64,000 nucleotides of DNA from Xanthomonas sp. Leaf131 (GTDB lineage Bacteria > Pseudomonadota > Gammaproteobacteria > Xanthomonadales > Xanthomonadaceae). Each line of letters starts with the position of its first letter. Positions within the stretch are counted from its first letter, which is position 1. The position numbers and the translations under genes were made by a program. The notes beneath the pieces were generated by a model. It was given only the letters and a program-made list of their open reading frames with translations, searched no databases and was not told the DNA's origin. The stretch is from contig NZ_LMOG01000003.1 of NCBI RefSeq assembly GCF_001423495.1, positions 62,001 through 126,000 of the forward strand, in the 5' to 3' direction. This document shows, piece by piece, positions 1 through 8,236 of the stretch.

Positions 1-99
1 CTCGGCAACCAGAGCCAGTTGCGTTTCGGTTACGACCAGCGGGTGGGCGAGCGCGGCGACGATCGCGCGCTGAGCCTGCGTTACAGCGCCGATTTCTGA
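1..99 (+). CDS. C-terminal end of an outer-membrane beta-barrel protein (partial)
   Basis: An open frame enters from the left edge and ends at TGA 97-99, giving the last 32 residues of a protein. The end reads ALSLRYSADF: alternating hydrophobic residues and a terminal phenylalanine, the usual signature recognised by the BAM machinery in outer-membrane beta-barrels and autotransporter barrels. The preceding QLRFGYDQRVG also looks like an amphipathic strand. The rest of the gene is outside the window, so the exact family (autotransporter or other porin-like barrel) cannot be decided. Confidence 0.6.
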   Translation, partial: LGNQSQLRFGYDQRVGERGDDRALSLRYSADF

Positions 100-142
100 T
101 CGGCGTTCTGCATGCCCAGGCACTGCTGCCTGGGCATGCAGG

Positions 143-1243
143 TCACTCGCCGCGCAGCTTGTGCAAAAAGCGCGGTGCGGTGCGGCCCAGCGGCAATTTG
201 AGCTTGCTGATGGCCTCGATACGTGTTTCGGCAATCTGATCGGCTGCCTGCTGCGGCGGTACGCCCAGCTGCGTGGACAGATCGAACACCTTTTCCAGAT
301 TGTGATAAATGCTGCGGATCAGCCGCATCGCACGTTCGCGGTTGTAGCCGTCGATTTCCAGCGACACATTCATCACGCCACCTGCATTCACCACATAATC
401 GGGTGCATACAGAATGCCGCGCTTGTGCAGCTCCTCGCCGATAGCAGCGCTGGCGAGCTGGTTGTTAGCGGTGCCGCAAATGATCTTGGCCTTGAGCCGT
501 GGCAGGGTCTGTTCGTTGATCGCACCTTCCAGCGCGCACGGTGCGAATACATCGGCCGGCACTTCGTAAATCTCGTCCACACGCACGGCTTCGGCGCCGT
601 ATTCGGCCACTGCGCGGTCCACCAGCGCCGGGTTCAGATCGGTCACGTAGAGTTTTGCGCCACGCTCCTTGAGCAGCTTGACCAGCTCCATGCCGATGTG
701 GCCCAGGCCCTGGATCGCAATGCTGGATTTGCCGACTTCTTCATGCCCGAGCTTGCGATTGAGCGAGGCCATCAGCGCCTGCAGCGCGCCATAGGCGGTG
801 AACGGCGCCGGGTCGCCGGAGCCGCGATGCACCTGATGCACGCCGGTGACGTATTCGCTCTCCAGATAGATCTTTTCCATGTCGCTGACATCGGTGCCCA
901 CGTCCTCGGAGGTGATGTAGCGCCCGCCCAGGGTGTCGACAAAGCGGCCAAACGCGCGAAACAGCGCTTCGGTCTTGTCGGTCTTGGGGTCGCCGATGAT
1001 CACCGCCTTGCCGCCGCCGACGTTCAAGCCAGCCAGCGCGTTCTTGTAGGTCATGGTGCGGCTGAGCCGCAACGCGTCGTCGAGCGCGGCTTCGCTAGTG
1101 GGATACGGGCGCATGCGCACACCACCCAGCGCGGGCCCGAGGCGGGTGCTGTGCAGCGCGATGATCGCCTTCAGGCCGGCGTCGCGGTTGTGACAGAAAA
1201 TCACCTGCTCGTGGCCGGTGGTATCGAGGGTTTCGAAAAGCAT
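143..1243 (-). CDS. Leucine/valine-type amino-acid dehydrogenase (Glu/Leu/Phe/Val dehydrogenase family)
   Basis: NAD-dependent oxidative deamination of branched-chain amino acids is the expected reaction. The 366-residue protein shows the glycine-rich catalytic segment VGGGKAVIIGDP (Lys79 is the probable catalytic lysine), the substrate lysine in MTYKNALAGLN, and a Rossmann dinucleotide site GLGHIG near 179-184. The start at 1243 gives MLFETLD, the usual family start, with GGAG about 8 nt upstream; the frame runs 20 codons further upstream but without family resemblance. The gene stands alone on the minus strand. Leucine versus valine or phenylalanine preference cannot be read from sequence, so no symbol is given. 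Confidence 0.9.
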   Translation of the reverse strand: MLFETLDTTGHEQVIFCHNRDAGLKAIIALHSTRLGPALGGVRMRPYPTSEAALDDALRLSRTMTYKNALAGLNVGGGKAVIIGDPKTDKTEALFRAFGRFVDTLGGRYITSEDVGTDVSDMEKIYLESEYVTGVHQVHRGSGDPAPFTAYGALQALMASLNRKLGHEEVGKSSIAIQGLGHIGMELVKLLKERGAKLYVTDLNPALVDRAVAEYGAEAVRVDEIYEVPADVFAPCALEGAINEQTLPRLKAKIICGTANNQLASAAIGEELHKRGILYAPDYVVNAGGVMNVSLEIDGYNRERAMRLIRSIYHNLEKVFDLSTQLGVPPQQAADQIAETRIEAISKLKLPLGRTAPRFLHKLRGE

Positions 1244-1310
1244 CGAAGGCTCCGCGGGGCTGCGTGATGTGCCTTCCCTGAGGCCGGGTCTGGACCCGTG
1301 CAATGGGAAA

Positions 1311-1352
1311 TAAAAAACGCGACGTCTGCAGACCCTGTCCGATCACGTCGCG
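1311..1352 (-). terminator. Rho-independent terminator of the Sel1/P4H gene
   Basis: An 8-bp stem CGCGACGT (1318-1325) / ACGTCGCG (1345-1352) encloses the small palindrome GTCTGCAGAC. Read on the minus strand it is followed by six T residues. It lies just after the stop of the gene ending at 1400 and ahead of the dehydrogenase start. Confidence 0.7.
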
Positions 1353-1399
1353 CTGCAACATTTTAAACCACGTCGGCGGGGGCTTGTGTATGAATCTGT

Positions 1400-2668
1400 T
1401 CACCAATGCCGATAGCGCTGCTGCCGAAACCACAAGGTTCCCAGCCATTTGCTCCCTGCGGTGACCGGCAGGCCGGCGTGCAACGAATCGGGATCGGGGC
1501 GGCCATCGGCCTGCAGGTTGTCGAAGCACACCACCGACCCGGCGCGTGGTTGTACCCGGATGCCGGCGAGCGGGAACTCGGTTTCGCCGCCTGCGCCGAC
1601 ATCGTTGAGATACACGCATGCGGTGCGCAGACGATTCCCGGCACCAGGGCGGTCTGCGGCGATCGTGCCGGGCGGTAGATAGTCGCGATGGGCGCGGTAG
1701 TGCTCGCCCGGCGCGTAGCACAGCACCGACAGTGCTTCGGCGTGGGTCAACGGCAGCTGCGCGCAGGCCGCCACGCGCGCCTGCGCCGCACGCGCGGCAA
1801 AGTCTTCGAGAATCGGGTCCAGCGTGGCGCCGCGACTGGTGCGGATCGGTGCTCGGTGCGTGCTCGCATCGTTGGGGTCCACCACCTGCGAGGCACGCAG
1901 ATGCGGCCGTGCCAGCAGCATCAGCAAGCGGCATTCGTCGGCAGACAGGACGGCGGAGACTTCCTCGATCATTGGCGCGTCGTGGCGACGCGTCGTCCTA
2001 TTTTTTTGTGGCGCGAAACTGATATGGTCCTCGTCGCCCATGGGGCCGCCAACGCGATCGGGTGGCGAGATCCGCACATCGGGCAGTGCGGTGATGCCTA
2101 ATGGTTGCAATTGCCGCAACAGCTGCGCCGCGGCCTCAGGCTGCGGCGGGATGCCTTCGCCACGCAGCAGGCGCTCTGCCAGCAGTGCGGCCGCCAGCGC
2201 ATCGCCGCCTGCGGCGGCGCGCTCCAGCAGGGCGACGCAGCGGCGTTGCTGTTGCGGGTGATCGATGCGGCCATGCTGGATGGCCAGTGCGCGGAGTGCG
2301 AGTGGGTAGTCGGCCGAGGCTGCTGCGTGCAGTTGCGCGTATGCCTGCGGAGCCAGCGCCAACGGGGTGTCGGTGACTGCCAGCGTTGCCAGCAGATAAC
2401 GCGCCGCTGCGGAGTCCTGGCGCTCGGCTTGCTGCCAGTGCGCCAGCGCCTGGGCAATGTCCACATCGCAACCGACACCGTAGGCCAGCATGCGTCCGGC
2501 TTCGATCAGCGCAGTGGGATCGCCGGCGTCCGCGCCGCGCGCGTACCAGACCAAGGCCTGCTCGGCCTGCCCGGCGCGCACCAGCGCCTGTGCCAAGGCA
2601 TTCATTGCGGCGGGCTGTTGCCCGTTGGCAGCCTGCGTCAGGGCGGCGAGTGCATGCGTCTGTTCCAT
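1400..2668 (-). CDS. Sel1-like repeat protein with C-terminal prolyl 4-hydroxylase (2OG-Fe(II) oxygenase) domain
   Basis: A 422-residue soluble protein with no signal peptide. Residues 1-190 are alanine-rich helical pairs of the Sel1/TPR type (for example QALVWYARGADAGDPTAL and CVALLERAAAGGDALAAALL), probably a protein-binding scaffold. Residues 230-420 form a P4Hc-type double-stranded beta helix. The iron ligands are visible as HRD (His327, Asp329) and His397 in SLHAGLPV, and Lys407 in AGSKW is the likely 2-oxoglutarate ligand. GGETEFPLAGIRV is a typical P4H segment. It probably hydroxylates a protein side chain; the substrate is unknown. A good terminator follows it. Confidence 0.85.
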   Translation of the reverse strand: MEQTHALAALTQAANGQQPAAMNALAQALVRAGQAEQALVWYARGADAGDPTALIEAGRMLAYGVGCDVDIAQALAHWQQAERQDSAAARYLLATLAVTDTPLALAPQAYAQLHAAASADYPLALRALAIQHGRIDHPQQQRRCVALLERAAAGGDALAAALLAERLLRGEGIPPQPEAAAQLLRQLQPLGITALPDVRISPPDRVGGPMGDEDHISFAPQKNRTTRRHDAPMIEEVSAVLSADECRLLMLLARPHLRASQVVDPNDASTHRAPIRTSRGATLDPILEDFAARAAQARVAACAQLPLTHAEALSVLCYAPGEHYRAHRDYLPPGTIAADRPGAGNRLRTACVYLNDVGAGGETEFPLAGIRVQPRAGSVVCFDNLQADGRPDPDSLHAGLPVTAGSKWLGTLWFRQQRYRHW

Positions 2669-2703
2669 CGCGGCATCCTAAGCCCTGCCCGGGCGATGCG
2701 CGA

Positions 2704-3204
2704 TCAGCGGTTCGCCGACAGCGCCAGCTGGGTCAGATACAGGCGCAGATCGAACTCCAGTTGGTGGTAGTCGCGGGTCATGTGGTTGCATAGCTGATAG
2801 AAGGCCTTGTTGTGATCGGCTTCCTTCAGATGCGCCAGCTCGTGGGCCACGATCATCTGCAGGAACGGCTCGGGAGCGTCGCGAAACAACGAGGCGATGC
2901 GGATTTCGCGGCTGGCCTTGAGCCGGCTGCCGTGCACGCGCGAGATCGCCGTATGTGTGCCCAGTGCATGCTTCACCACCTGCAGATGGTTGTCGTACAT
3001 TGCCTTGTGCAAGGTGGGCGATGAGCGCATGTAGCGCTCCTTCATCGCCTTGACGTACTCGTACAAGTGGCGGTCGGTGCGGATCTCATGGCGGTCCGGG
3101 TAGCGTCGCGCCAGCACCGTTGCGAGTTTGTCCTGCGCGATCAACTCCCGCACCTGATCCAGGACGGCCGGTGGGTAACCGGTGAGGTAGCGAAGAGTGT
3201 CCAT
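2704..3204 (-). CDS. YgjP-like (DUF45-type) zinc metallopeptidase
   Basis: A 166-residue cytoplasmic protein carrying the zinc-protease signature HELAHLKEADHNKAF (HELAH at 121-125, third ligand His131), which fits the YgjP/WLM group of small gluzincin-like proteins. The start MDTLRYL was chosen over a codon nine residues upstream because it gives the more usual N-terminus. The gene is separated from the next minus-strand gene by 35 nt and may be read with it. Its physiological substrate is not known. Confidence 0.8.
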   Translation of the reverse strand: MDTLRYLTGYPPAVLDQVRELIAQDKLATVLARRYPDRHEIRTDRHLYEYVKAMKERYMRSSPTLHKAMYDNHLQVVKHALGTHTAISRVHGSRLKASREIRIASLFRDAPEPFLQMIVAHELAHLKEADHNKAFYQLCNHMTRDYHQLEFDLRLYLTQLALSANR

Positions 3205-3407
3205 GCCGATCGAGTGCTGCGAAGTGCACATGATCGCCGATGCAGGTGCCGGTGGCGAATCTGCGGGCGCGAATGTGGCGGTGTGTGTCAGGCGTATTCA
3301 CGAATGCGGCACATCCGGATGCGTAGCGTGCAGCGCATGTTTTGCGGTGCTTTGCCGCAGACACACGACTAAAAACACGGCGCTGCGCCGGATAAGGAGA
3401 CAACAAC

Positions 3408-3581
3408 ATGATCAAGTGGGCCATTATTTTTGCCATCATCGGACTGATTGCCGGTGCGCTGGGGTTCGGCGGTATGGCAGGCGCTGCGATGGGCATTGCC
3501 AAGTTCCTGTTCTGGGCGGGCATCATCATCGCCATCGTGCTGTTCGTGCTGGGCGTGACGATCGCCAAAAAGGTGACCTGA
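3408..3581 (+). CDS. DUF1328 small membrane protein (YtjA-like)
   Basis: A 57-residue protein read directly from the DNA: ATG at 3408, stop TGA at 3579. It begins [19 protein letters not shown], has a [14 protein letters not shown] glycine-rich turn, then a second hydrophobic helix ending TIAKKVT. Two helices joined by a Gly-rich loop, and this length, are the pattern of the DUF1328 family of inner-membrane mini-proteins. GGAGA lies about 8 nt before the start and a strong terminator follows, so it forms its own transcription unit. Function unknown in the family. Confidence 0.85.
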   Translation: MIKWAIIFAIIGLIAGALGFGGMAGAAMGIAKFLFWAGIIIAIVLFVLGVTIAKKVT

Positions 3582-3640
3582 CGTCCGAGTGCATGGCGTC
3601 GGCGCGCGAGTTGCACGCCCGCCGCGTTATCCGGAATGCA

Positions 3641-3669
3641 AAGGAGCGGCCACTGGCCGCTCCTTTTTT
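3641..3669 (+). terminator. Rho-independent terminator after the DUF1328 gene
   Basis: GGAGCGGCC (3643-3651) pairs with GGCCGCTCC (3655-3663) and is followed by TTTTTT. Confidence 0.85.
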
Positions 3670-3755
3670 GTTTGTGCAATCCGATCAATCGAAAATGGCA
3701 AGCGAAGACCGCAGGCGAGTTCTAGCGCAATGCGATCGATGTGCCCTCGCGTAGA

Positions 3756-4010
3756 TCAGACGCCGGTGTCTTCGGCAGTGGTGTGCAAGGCGATATTGAG
3801 TTGATCGATGGTCACGATCCAGTCGGCATCGTCGAGGCGTTCTTCACGCAGCAACTGTGCCTGTGCCGGGGTCCAGAAGGGTGCTTCTTCCAGACGCATA
3901 TCGCCCGGCAACGGAGAGTGCTCATCGATAAAGTCGCGAATGCTGACTTCGTCCGATGGCAGGCCCAACTGGGCGAACAATTCGGAGAACGGGTGGACGG
4001 GTTGTTCCAT
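3756..4010 (-). CDS. DUF2789 family small protein
   Basis: An 84-residue acidic cytoplasmic protein starting MEQPVHPFSELFAQLGL. The pattern (short helix, LGLPSD, then FIDEH.PL..D..L.EA.FWTPAQAQLLREE...D.DW) matches DUF2789 proteins as I know them, with full length. The ATG at 4010 is preceded by GAGG at a good distance; the longer upstream frame looks non-coding. Function is unknown for the family. Confidence 0.75.
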   Translation of the reverse strand: MEQPVHPFSELFAQLGLPSDEVSIRDFIDEHSPLPGDMRLEEAPFWTPAQAQLLREERLDDADWIVTIDQLNIALHTTAEDTGV

Positions 4011-4155
4011 TGCGATTTCCTCAAAGCGTGCGAATGACCCGATGCTAGAGCACCCGATTTGAGCGCACTGTGCACGTCCGGGTTGGATTTGCCCACGCGC
4101 ATGCCCATATTCCATTCTTGAACCAACAAGTCTGAGCCAACAAGCCGAGGCGATC

Positions 4156-4422
4156 ATGGCGACCGGATGGGCGGGTGATGGGGCGGTGCAGGACCAGATC
4201 GATGCCACCGTCGAAGATGCGATCAAGCGTGCGCGGAGCCAGCTGCATCAAGGTCCGAGCCTGACGCATTGCGAAGACTGCGATGCACCGATTCCCGAAG
4301 CGCGCCGCAAGGCAGTGCCGGGCGTGCACCTGTGCGTGAACTGCCAGGAAGCGCACGACCTCGAGCAGGCGGCACACGGTGGCTACAACCGCCGCGGCAG
4401 CAAGGACAGCCAGCTGCGTTAA
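4156..4422 (+). CDS. DksA/TraR-type C4 zinc-finger protein (YbiI-like)
   Basis: An 88-residue protein with a helical N-terminus (VQDQIDATVEDAIKRAR) and a four-cysteine zinc finger CEDC...CVNC near residues 38-59, including IPEARRKAVPG between the cysteine pairs, as in short TraR/YbiI members. It lacks the long coiled coil of DksA, so it may modulate RNA polymerase weakly or have another role. It stands between convergent and divergent minus-strand genes and is probably monocistronic. Confidence 0.8.
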   Translation: MATGWAGDGAVQDQIDATVEDAIKRARSQLHQGPSLTHCEDCDAPIPEARRKAVPGVHLCVNCQEAHDLEQAAHGGYNRRGSKDSQLR

Positions 4423-4438
4423 TAGCGGGGTGTGCGTC

Positions 4439-5032
4439 TCAGTTGGCGTTGAAGTGGCTGGTCTCGCGCCAACGACGTGTAGTGCGCTGGAAAAACAGGC
4501 TGTTGGGGACCTGTAGCACGCTGCCGGCGTGATCGCCGGTTTCTTCCAGCGTGGTGTAAATCACGTTGATGTCGATCACGCGGCCTTTCAGGCCCGGCTT
4601 GTCGCCGCCTTCGAGCAATTCGATATGGTCGTGCAGGCGGAACGGGCGCGTGGTGATGATCAGGAACGTGCAGAAGATATTGGACAGCACGCTCCACGCC
4701 GCGAAGAACGCCACCGCACCGACTGCGGCGAACCCGGTGAATGCGGTCCACAAGGTGCCGCTTGAGACGCCAATGACGTTCAGTACCGTCAGCACGGCAG
4801 TGACCGAAATGATGAAGCTGCCAACCCGGCGAATACCGATCATCATCTCTGCCGGCAAGCTGTAGCGCGTGCACAAACGCCGCAGCAATTGCCGCAGCAG
4901 CAGCCGTACCAGCGCGGCAACCGCGAGGATCAACACGATCTGGACCGTGGGCACTGCGACAGCCAGCCACTGCGGATTCCAGTGCGGCAGCAGGCTACGG
5001 ATCATGGTGGGCAACGCATCGGGCGCGGACAT
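4439..5032 (-). CDS. Small-conductance mechanosensitive channel (MscS family, short form)
   Basis: A 197-residue inner-membrane protein. Hydrophobic helices occupy about residues 20-100 (AVPTVQIVLILAVAALVRLLL and IISVTAVLTVLNVIGV). The pore-lining TM3-like segment FTGFAAVGAVAFFAAWSVLSN and the beta-domain start FLIITTRPFRLHDHIEL follow, as in MscS. The C-terminal vestibule domain is cut short compared with E. coli MscS (286 residues), a form found in many proteobacteria. ATG 5032 was preferred to the GTG immediately before it. It probably acts in osmotic down-shock release. Confidence 0.85.
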   Translation of the reverse strand: MSAPDALPTMIRSLLPHWNPQWLAVAVPTVQIVLILAVAALVRLLLRQLLRRLCTRYSLPAEMMIGIRRVGSFIISVTAVLTVLNVIGVSSGTLWTAFTGFAAVGAVAFFAAWSVLSNIFCTFLIITTRPFRLHDHIELLEGGDKPGLKGRVIDINVIYTTLEETGDHAGSVLQVPNSLFFQRTTRRWRETSHFNAN

Positions 5033-5718
5033 CACATCATGCAGGTGGGGTGGATGCCCATTGTAACGGGGCGCTCAGCGCACTGTAGGTGTGTGGGATA
5101 AATGCGCGTTCGATTGCGTGGGTTGCAGTTTTTTGAGCGCGTTCCCAGCGAGTGGGCGAGACGCCGTGGGCGCAGATGGGCCGGGCGAGCGCGAATGACG
5201 GGTGTGCCTGCCATCGTCGATGCGTGCGTCTTGAACAGCAGGGCAGACGCGAGTGGTAGAAGACAGCGCGTAGTTGCAGGTGGACTAGCGCATAACAGGC
5301 ACGCCAGGTGCAGCACGCGCGGCCACTCGCTGCCAGGTCTGCTCAAGGTTGCGCACCAACGCCCATTCGCGCGGCGCACTCACGTGCACGCACGACGCTT
5401 GCTTTGACGGTAAGCGCAGCAGGCACAGCTCCAAACGCGCCGGCGTCAACGTGAGCTGTAGCGCATTGGTCGGCAGCGACGCTGGGCAGTGGGTGGAGCA
5501 CAGGCTCAAAAGCAATCCAAGAACATGCGGCATGTGGGCTTCCGATCAGGATGCCTGCGCTTGGAGCGGCCAATGGCCATGCCAGGCAAGCGATGCGGCG
5601 CAGGAGTGCGCTATCGGAGCATTGGATGCAGTGGCCGGTGAAAAGGTTTAGAGCCGCGGTTGAAAAAAAGAGTTGGCCTGGTTTAAACCTTTGCGCTGCC
5701 TGGCGCATCGAACTGGAT
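5033..5718. other. Gene-poor region between mscS-like and sigma-factor genes
   Basis: About 690 nt without a convincing gene. A minus-strand frame at 5285-5533 could encode an 82-residue protein beginning with a hydrophobic signal-like stretch (MPHVLGLLLSLC) and ending VAARAAPGVPVMR; coding character is weak and I do not call it. The right end should contain the promoter of the sigma-factor operon, but I cannot identify its -35/-10 elements. Confidence 0.4.
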
Positions 5719-6306
5719 ATGCTCGACACCGCCATGCCCATCGATGCCTCAGCGTGTGACAGCCCCGCCGACCGCGACGACGCGGGCTTGGCGCATGCTG
5801 CTGCACGCGGAGATCGCGCTGCCTACGAAACCATCTATCGCCGTCATTCGCCGCGGTTGTATGCGGTGGTCTGGCGCTTGTGCGGTGGCAACGCGGCGCG
5901 CGCCGACGATGTGCTGCAGGAAACCTTCATCGCGGCGTGGAAGGCGTTGCCGCACTTCCGTTTTCAGAGCGCGTTGGGTACCTGGCTGCATCGTCTGGCG
6001 GTCAACACCGCCTTGATGGAGCTGCGTGCGCGCTCGGCCGCAAGCGATCACCTGGTGGACGATGCCGATGGCGAGATTCTTGCGGCAATTCCCGGTACAG
6101 CGCATTGCCAATCGACCCAGATGGATCTGGAGCGCGCGCTGGAGACATTGCCGCCGCGTGCACGCGCAGTGCTGGTGTTGCACGACATCGAGGGCTGGAA
6201 ACATCAGGAAATTGCCGACGAGCTGCGCATGGCAGTCGGCAGTTCCAAGGCACAACTACATCGCGCGCGCGGTCTGCTGCGTGCGCGGCTGGGAGAAACC
6301 GTATGA
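5719..6306 (+). CDS. ECF-type RNA polymerase sigma factor
   Basis: A 195-residue sigma-70 family protein with only regions 2 and 4. Region 2 contains YETIYRRHSPRLYAVVWRL, DVLQETFIAAWK and WLHRLAVNTALMELR. Region 4 contains LPPRARAVLVLHDIEGWKHQEIADEL and the recognition helix AVGSSKAQLHRARGLLRARL. The start at 5719 (MLDTAMPID) is a choice; ATG 5734 is equally possible. The stop overlaps the ATG of the next gene, which looks like its anti-sigma factor, so the two are translationally coupled. Confidence 0.9.
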   Translation: MLDTAMPIDASACDSPADRDDAGLAHAAARGDRAAYETIYRRHSPRLYAVVWRLCGGNAARADDVLQETFIAAWKALPHFRFQSALGTWLHRLAVNTALMELRARSAASDHLVDDADGEILAAIPGTAHCQSTQMDLERALETLPPRARAVLVLHDIEGWKHQEIADELRMAVGSSKAQLHRARGLLRARLGETV

Positions 6307-6839
6307 ACCACGATCACCATGATTCGCATGACCCACGCACTGCCGATGACGCTGCGTTGTCCGCGCGCTTGCGCGCATTGCCGCAACACCGCCAGCCACC
6401 GGCGCAGGTGTGGGAGCGGATTGCGCCCGCGTTGACGGTGCACTCCAACGTGGTCACATTGCCGCCGCGCCGTCATCGCGCCTGGGCCTGGCCTGCCTTG
6501 GGTGTGGCGCTTGCTGCGGCGCTGGCGTTGGTGGCCATCGTGCCCGGGCTCGATCGGCAGGCACACACGCCAGTGCCTGCGCAGCCGGCATTGGTGGCGC
6601 AGGCGCAGGCAATGGCCGGGCAATACCGGCAGGCGATTGCTGCGTTCCCCATGCAGCAGGTGCCGGCCGATCTGCGTCCTGCGTTGGATGAGCTCGATCA
6701 GAGCGTGCAGGCCATCCACGCGGCGATCGCGCAGAGCCCGCGCTCGGCGTTTTTGTTGTCGCAGCTGCAGCGCACCTATGCGAAGCGGCTGCAATTGACC
6801 CGTCTCGCCGCACAGGGCGAGGCGTCCTTCCCTAGCTGA
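6303..6839 (+). CDS. Probable membrane-anchored anti-sigma factor
   Basis: A 178-residue protein whose ATG overlaps the sigma-factor stop (ATGA). The N-terminal 60 residues are cytoplasmic and His/Asp-rich (MNHDHHDSHD) with LSARLRALPQHRQPPAQVWERI, followed by one transmembrane helix (AWPALGVALAAALALVAIVPGL, about 62-83) and a periplasmic helical domain (ALDELDQSVQAIHAAIAQSPRSAFLLSQLQRTY). This layout and gene order fit an anti-sigma factor, although no named zinc-binding anti-sigma motif is seen. The inference rests mainly on context. Confidence 0.7.
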   Translation: MNHDHHDSHDPRTADDAALSARLRALPQHRQPPAQVWERIAPALTVHSNVVTLPPRRHRAWAWPALGVALAAALALVAIVPGLDRQAHTPVPAQPALVAQAQAMAGQYRQAIAAFPMQQVPADLRPALDELDQSVQAIHAAIAQSPRSAFLLSQLQRTYAKRLQLTRLAAQGEASFPS

Positions 6840-6851
6840 GGAGCATGCCCA

Positions 6852-7736
6852 ATGCGTTACATCCATCTTTCCCTGTTGCTGCTGGCTGCGGCGTGCGCCG
6901 CGCCGGCAGCGGCGCAGACCGCGCTCAAGCAGACCCATCCACTGGCGCGCGGTGGACGCGTGGAGGTGGAAAACATTGCCGGGCAGATTCGCGTGCGCGG
7001 CTGGGATCGCGACGAGGTGGCGCTGACCGGCAGCTTGGGCGAAGGGCAGCGGCTGGATGTAGATGCAAGCCCGGACCTGCTGCAATTGGAGGTGATCTAC
7101 CCGCGTAACGGCCACAACAGAAAGGGCGCTCAACTGGAGTTGCGGGTTCCGCGTGCGGCGTTGCTGGACGTGGAGGCGGTGAGTGCCTCGGTCGATGTCG
7201 ATCAGGTCGATCTGGCGCGATTGCAGCTCAAGTCGGTCAGCGGCGATGTGGTCGCCGGTGGACGTGCCAAAGAGGCGCAACTGGAAACCGTCAGCGGTGC
7301 GCTGCGCAGCACGGTGTCCAGTGGGCGGTTGACCTTGGGCACGGTGAGCGGGCAGATCGATGCACCCTCGGGCGCCAGTGGGGTGATCTCGGTCGAGTCC
7401 GTCTCTGGCCAGATCCGGGTTGGCGCGGGGCAGGTGTCGCAGCTGCGCGCCGAGAGTGTGTCCGGGGGAACGGCGCTGACGGTGACCGGTCTGGCGCCCG
7501 GCGGCAGCATCGCTGCGGAGAGTGTCAGTGGCTCGATTGCCTTGGGCGTGCCGCGCAATGTGTCGGCAGCGCTGCAGGTGGAGGTGTTCAGTGGCGACAT
7601 CCGCTCGGTGGCCGGGCAGGTGGAGCGGCCGGAATACGGCCCGGGCAAGAGCCTGAAAGCCAGGCTGGGAGCGGGCAATGGCGACGTCAAACTGGAATCG
7701 CATTCGGGCTCGGTGCGCGTGGATTACAGCAACTGA
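6852..7736 (+). CDS. Exported DUF4097-type beta-repeat protein
   Basis: A 294-residue protein with a signal peptide (MRYIHLSLLLLAAACAAPAAAQ, cleavage after AAAQ). The mature part consists of repeated short beta-strands with SVSG/TVSG turns (LKSVSGDVVAGG, LETVSGALRST, LGTVSGQIDAPSG, AESVSGSIAL), the DUF4097 pattern, suggesting a beta-solenoid in the periplasm or on the surface. It lies 12 nt after the anti-sigma gene, so it is probably part of the same operon and a target of that sigma factor. Molecular function unknown. Confidence 0.85.
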   Translation: MRYIHLSLLLLAAACAAPAAAQTALKQTHPLARGGRVEVENIAGQIRVRGWDRDEVALTGSLGEGQRLDVDASPDLLQLEVIYPRNGHNRKGAQLELRVPRAALLDVEAVSASVDVDQVDLARLQLKSVSGDVVAGGRAKEAQLETVSGALRSTVSSGRLTLGTVSGQIDAPSGASGVISVESVSGQIRVGAGQVSQLRAESVSGGTALTVTGLAPGGSIAAESVSGSIALGVPRNVSAALQVEVFSGDIRSVAGQVERPEYGPGKSLKARLGAGNGDVKLESHSGSVRVDYSN

Positions 7737-7762
7737 CGCCTGCAAACCCGATGCCTGAAACG

Positions 7763-7788
7763 AACGTGCCACCTTGCGGTGGCACGTT
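7763..7788. terminator. Perfect 11-bp hairpin between convergent genes
   Basis: AACGTGCCACC (7763-7773) and GGTGGCACGTT (7778-7788) are perfect inverted repeats with a TTGC loop. There is no long T-run, but the position between two converging genes suggests a bidirectional terminator. Confidence 0.6.
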
Positions 7789-7811
7789 GAGCAAACACTT
7801 CGGGGCAACGC

Positions 7812-7997
7812 TTAGGCGATCTTGTCGCCATCGTTGCGAGCTGGGCCGAAGTTGGTGGTGAGCACTTCAATCCTGCCGCCGGTCTTGCGGAACGCGGCGA
7901 TGTCGGCAGCGATACGCTCACGACTGAGCGGCTGCGACTTGCCTTCGCTGCGAGCGATGCTGGGCTGGGATTTCTGCTTGGTCGCGGGACGTGCCAT
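7812..7997 (-). CDS. Small basic conserved protein of unknown function
   Basis: A 61-residue protein, MARPATKQKSQP..., with a basic N-terminus and the pattern RERIAADIAAFRKTGGRIEVL followed by TNFGPARNDGDKIA. The R..IAAD..AF...GG.I.VL stretch recurs in short regulator-like proteins of proteobacteria, but I cannot name the family. The start has a textbook AGGAGG about 6 nt upstream, which strongly supports the reading. It faces the sigma-factor operon convergently. Confidence 0.65.
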   Translation of the reverse strand: MARPATKQKSQPSIARSEGKSQPLSRERIAADIAAFRKTGGRIEVLTTNFGPARNDGDKIA

Positions 7998-8236
7998 GTG
8001 GCCTCCTGTAGCGGGGAAGTGCAAGGACATCGCGTGCGGCTAGGGTGGCGCGCGCAGAAGCGATGTCGAGAGGTGCGATCGCGTTCGGTGCGCAATCGCG
8101 GCGGCACGGCGAGCGTGCCTTGCAGACAAGACGGCGGGGCGTCCGGCAGCAACCGTGCATTATATGGGAAGTCGCTCGGGATTGCGTTAACGCCTGCTGT
8201 GCCGCGTTGACGGGCCACTTGGCCGCTGGCTTCGTA

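Noticed and set aside
161-1267. A 368-codon plus-strand frame opposite the leucine-type dehydrogenase
   Set aside because: The minus strand carries a complete dehydrogenase with all motifs; the plus frame has no recognisable protein features.
6204-7808. A 534-codon open frame antisense to the anti-sigma and DUF4097 genes
   Set aside because: It is a high-GC mirror frame rich in Arg, His and Gln with no domain; the plus-strand genes explain the codon pattern, signal peptide and repeats.
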